Shown piece after piece: positions 61,141 through 64,000 of a DNA stretch of 64,000 nucleotides; the stretch's first letter is position 1, and each line of letters begins with the position of its first letter. The position numbers and the translations under genes are program-made. The stretch spans positions 1-64,000 of the forward strand of contig BGZK01001372.1 in NCBI GenBank assembly GCA_005406025.1, read 5' to 3'. The notes under the pieces are model-generated. The model was not told the DNA's origin and did not search any database. It worked only from the letters and a program-made list of their open reading frames with translations. The stretch comes from Eumeta japonica (taxonomy: Eukaryota > Arthropoda > Insecta > Lepidoptera > Psychidae).

Positions 61141-63070
61141 CGACGTTCGAATCAACGTGTTGACGACCTCTTTGAAGCGTGGAGCAAATGGCTTAATATT
61201 ATATATGAACTGTTTATTGATAGAACGACAATACATGTAATATTTGGTGCTAATATAATTTGCATCCTGTTAAAGTGATTCGTAATCGACCGACATATTG
61301 TGAATGACTACCGTCAGTAGGGCCACTTGACGCCCGGCAGCGGCCCGCGGCGCCCGCCTCGGCGTGGCGCAGCGGGATCGGACGGCAGCTGACATGACAA
61401 CCACGTCTCCCGCGAGTGCGAACGACATCGCGGACACCTCCGGCAATCAACAATGCAGTCGAGGTCGCGCCCGATACCCACGGGGGTCAACGCAGGCCGT
61501 CCTGCGTGCGTGTGTGCTGCCGAACACGCGCGCCGTGCGCCGCGCTTTACGCGCTGCGCCCCGGACCGACCTACGTATTATTATTGTGACTACCCTCAAT
61601 TTATTGAGACCCCGGATCTTCACAGCACCAAAGCCAATGTCGCCGCATTTTTTAATTATTAAAATGCGGGCGGCCCGGCACCGTGGCCACCACGGACGTG
61701 CGAAACGCACTGGTACGGCCGCCCCCTGCGCTCATCGGACGCTGGATGTGTCCGACGCCGCGCGCCTACCACGCTGCAGACGGCGAGACGCCTGCCCGGA
61801 CGTCGTGGGAATAATTGCTTTAATTGCGAACCGATGCTTCGGGAGGCTCCTCGCCGATTGGATTGATTACCCTGATGAGGGCTAGAGCGAGAGGACGAAG
61901 GCAGCGGCTCGCTGACGCGTGCTGCTCTGGCTGTTGTTGTTGGATGCATGGATAGCCTGATCAGCGGTCGGCAGGCGCGCTCGGTTAGATCTACGCCAAG
62001 CGGGTCACCGATGCGTGCTGCTCTGACCCGGTCGGCGTCCATTGACGTCCGACGGGCGGCAGTCAACTGCGTGCGAAGCTCGAGCTGTGCCTCCCCCCGC
62101 CCTCGTCGAGTACCGACCATCAAACTGGGTGCCCCCTCCACCTGCCGGCTGCGCATGCGCGATGACACGCGCGCGCCCGCGGGTGGCTCGGCGATGGCAC
62201 CGGCATGACACCATCAACAATGGATCCACCTGTAAAGGGACCATTGCCACCCGAGCCGTCGGGGTTGTATCCCCGACGAGAAGACGCCTGGGCATGAGGC
62301 GACATTAAGTCCTCCGTCCCATACCTGCACCCATAAACACGAGGGTGTGGAAGACCCGCGAACGAAATACCGTCAGTGCGGATTTGAAGAGCGTCGTCGT
62401 CGTCGTTTGAAGAAAGAAGACCTGTCAGTCGCTGCATTTGAACTGTCCTGACGTTCAGAGCGATCACAAGTGGATTACCTTCGAGCGTTGTTCGCGCGTC
62501 GAGTGGCCGCGCACATAAATATTTGCTCCGGCGTGGGTACCGAAAAAGGAATTTTAATTCCTATCTTTGTTTGAAACGTCATACGTACCGACACACGAAA
62601 CGCCGTTGTCACGGCAATATAGTTTCTGGTAAAGCGCCGCCCGCGTCTCGCCCGTCGTGAGCTCGCAAAGCTCCGGGTATCCGTAGCGCGCTCATCAGTG
62701 CTACACGCGTCGTCGCGCCGCGTCCTTTCTCCGCGCTCCGTACCAGCTCGGGTGCGTGGAGCGCCTTTTTAGGGTCGCCGATCCACCACTTTACCATTAC
62801 TCCTAGAGGCGGCCGTGACGGTCGAAGACGATGTCGGTGTACCCACTGACAACTCCTCTTGATCTCCGGCTGTCTCGGGAAATCTTAAAGTTTGGACCCC
62901 TGAAATGGGGCCATTATCACTGGACCGTCGGGGTCGTATCCCCGACGAGAAGACGCCCGGGCATGAGGCAACATAAGTCCTCCGTCCCGCACCCGCAAAC
63001 AGGGTGTGGAAGACCCACGAACGAATACCGTCAGTGGTCGGCGGTTCTACCGTCGTGAGGGCCGCCGATG
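61141..63070 (-). mobile_element. GC-rich block, probably a decayed retrotransposon 5' part
   Basis: GC content jumps from about one third to well over half. Two direct copies of a stretch of about 150 bp lie at 62235-62385 and 62915-63040 (cccgacgagaagacgc, gggcatgaggc, ggtgtggaagacccgc/acgaacgaa, taccgtcagtg). Minus-strand frames read SSRRGYNPDGSGGNGPFTGG and, at 61659-62168, an Arg/Ala/Ser-rich peptide, resembling N-terminal gag parts of LINEs. No RT, integrase or known motif is visible. It may also hold the sws 3' UTR at its left edge. Confidence 0.4.
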
Positions 63071-63419
63071 TCACGTAATCGGCCCTCTGAAGGATTACCG
63101 TGGTACTAAACTGCATACGTGTTCGATACATTTCGGAAGTTAAACTCATACAAACTATTCTATAATGTACATTTTTATTATAAATCGCACCGAAAAAGCG
63201 AAGAAACTTACGAATTCGAAACTCGTCTATACGAACTATATGACTGAAGAATAAAATAGTGAGTATGTTCATGCTGTGTATGCCGGGGTGTACAGGAACG
63301 TTTTCGTCGCGAACATAAATGTTTATAGAAAATATGCAATAATTATATTTCGAATTAATAGGAATTGAAAATTGTTATAAGGACTTTAAGCTCATAAGGT
63401 TCCACAAATAAGACTATGG
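63071..63419. other. AT-rich stretch, no gene seen
   Basis: Ordinary AT-rich sequence. An AATAAA at 63250-63255 is the first plus-strand polyadenylation signal noted after the sws stop codon, but at 2.1 kb away it is doubtful. Confidence 0.35.
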
Positions 63420-63740
63420 CGATTATCCCCATTGTGGTAGAGCCATGCTATGGATAATCTGGCTGCAGCACGAAAATGGGCCGGCTCGACCGGTGATATA
63501 CCACAATGTCACAGAATACGGATGTGAAGCAGCTGTTGCATTTCGTCCATTGAGTGAGAGTTCCGGTGCCCCCCTCCATCATTCCGATCCCCTACCATTA
63601 AATATCGTATTCCCTTCCAAAAGGCTGGTGAAGCACTGGGGATTCCGTTGAAATTGCGAATGTCCAAGGGCGGCAGTGAATATCTACTCTGTGATGGCGC
63701 GCCTGCACGTCTGCATCTCGATAATACTATAAAAAAATGG
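63420..63740 (+). repeat. Lepidopteran repeat (related to 40930-41120)
   Basis: Contains atggcgattatccccattgt, cacgaaaatgggccggctcg, cttccaaaaggctggtgaag, ggattccgttgaaattgcg and gggcggcagtgaatatctac. The second half aligns with the copy in the sws intron. It is longer than that copy and ends in an A-rich stretch. Confidence 0.6.
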
Positions 63741-64000
63741 CACCGTAACAGTTGAATTGCTCCACGCTGTGTTAGTACTTTATTTAATAGGTGGTAAATG
63801 AATATTATTGTCCTTAAAAAAATAGTGATGCATGATTAAATCATCTTCTTTCGAAAATTAAACACATTACAAAGTTACAAATTGATGCTATCAATAATTG
63901 AATTCAAATACAGACAGGCTTATCTTCATTGCAGCATTGCAATGTTTAAAATTAAATTTTAAGAGTGATCACGAAAAAAAAAAGGATTCTGATTACACTA

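Noticed and set aside
61364..62467. Several overlapping Arg-rich open frames on both strands
   Set aside because: High GC removes stop codons in all frames. The frames overlap each other on both strands and none shows a conserved domain, so they were not called as genes.

Overview
This window is nuclear DNA from an insect, most likely a moth or butterfly. It is AT-rich, its genes are split by large introns, and those introns are full of repeats typical of Lepidoptera: a jockey-like LINE, mariner and Tigger elements, and the ubiquitous repeat whose 3' end reads like a degenerate 'cgactcgcacttggccgg'. The splice sites are ordinary GT-AG. Nothing prokaryotic is present.

Three host genes are well supported. 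(1) Minus strand, 678-4593: a four-exon nucleotide-sugar transporter of the SLC35B4 family (Drosophila Efr), 305 aa. (2) Minus strand, 10121-14734: a small SR splicing factor of the Rbp1/SRSF3 type, with an RRM followed by an RS domain, about 144 aa. (3) Plus strand, 25278-61140: the complete swiss cheese / neuropathy target esterase gene (sws, PNPLA6/7 family). It has about 28 coding exons and encodes about 1,221 aa. The protein has an N-terminal membrane anchor, three cyclic-nucleotide-binding-like domains and a C-terminal patatin phospholipase domain. Every exon join was checked for phase.

Layout: 1-4.6 kb holds the transporter, with a tRNA-derived SINE and a pogo-like MITE in its intron 3. 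The stretch 4.6-9.6 kb is gene-poor and carries an RTE-like LINE remnant and a DUF4817 remnant. The SR-protein gene fills 9.6-14.85 kb. A full-length but frameshifted jockey-like LINE lies at 17218-22598, flanked by an 11-bp target-site duplication. The sws gene fills 25.3-61.1 kb. Its introns hold a mariner nested inside another mariner, a decayed Tigger element, two copies of a foldback element, several repeat pairs, and a set of minus-strand segments that might be a nested gene. From 61.1 to 64 kb there is a GC-rich block with an internal direct repeat, then a lepidopteran repeat.

Two observations stand out. First, sws has two adjacent 117-nt exons in identical phase that each encode the catalytic-Asp segment of the patatin domain. 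One reads D-G-G and the other D-G-C, which implies alternative esterase active sites. Second, two copies of a long-inverted-repeat element in sws introns are each flanked by a different, perfect 15-bp direct repeat and carry a related tail of about 38 nt at one end only. This does not fit the common cut-and-paste foldback families and may be a new retroposed or otherwise unclassified element.
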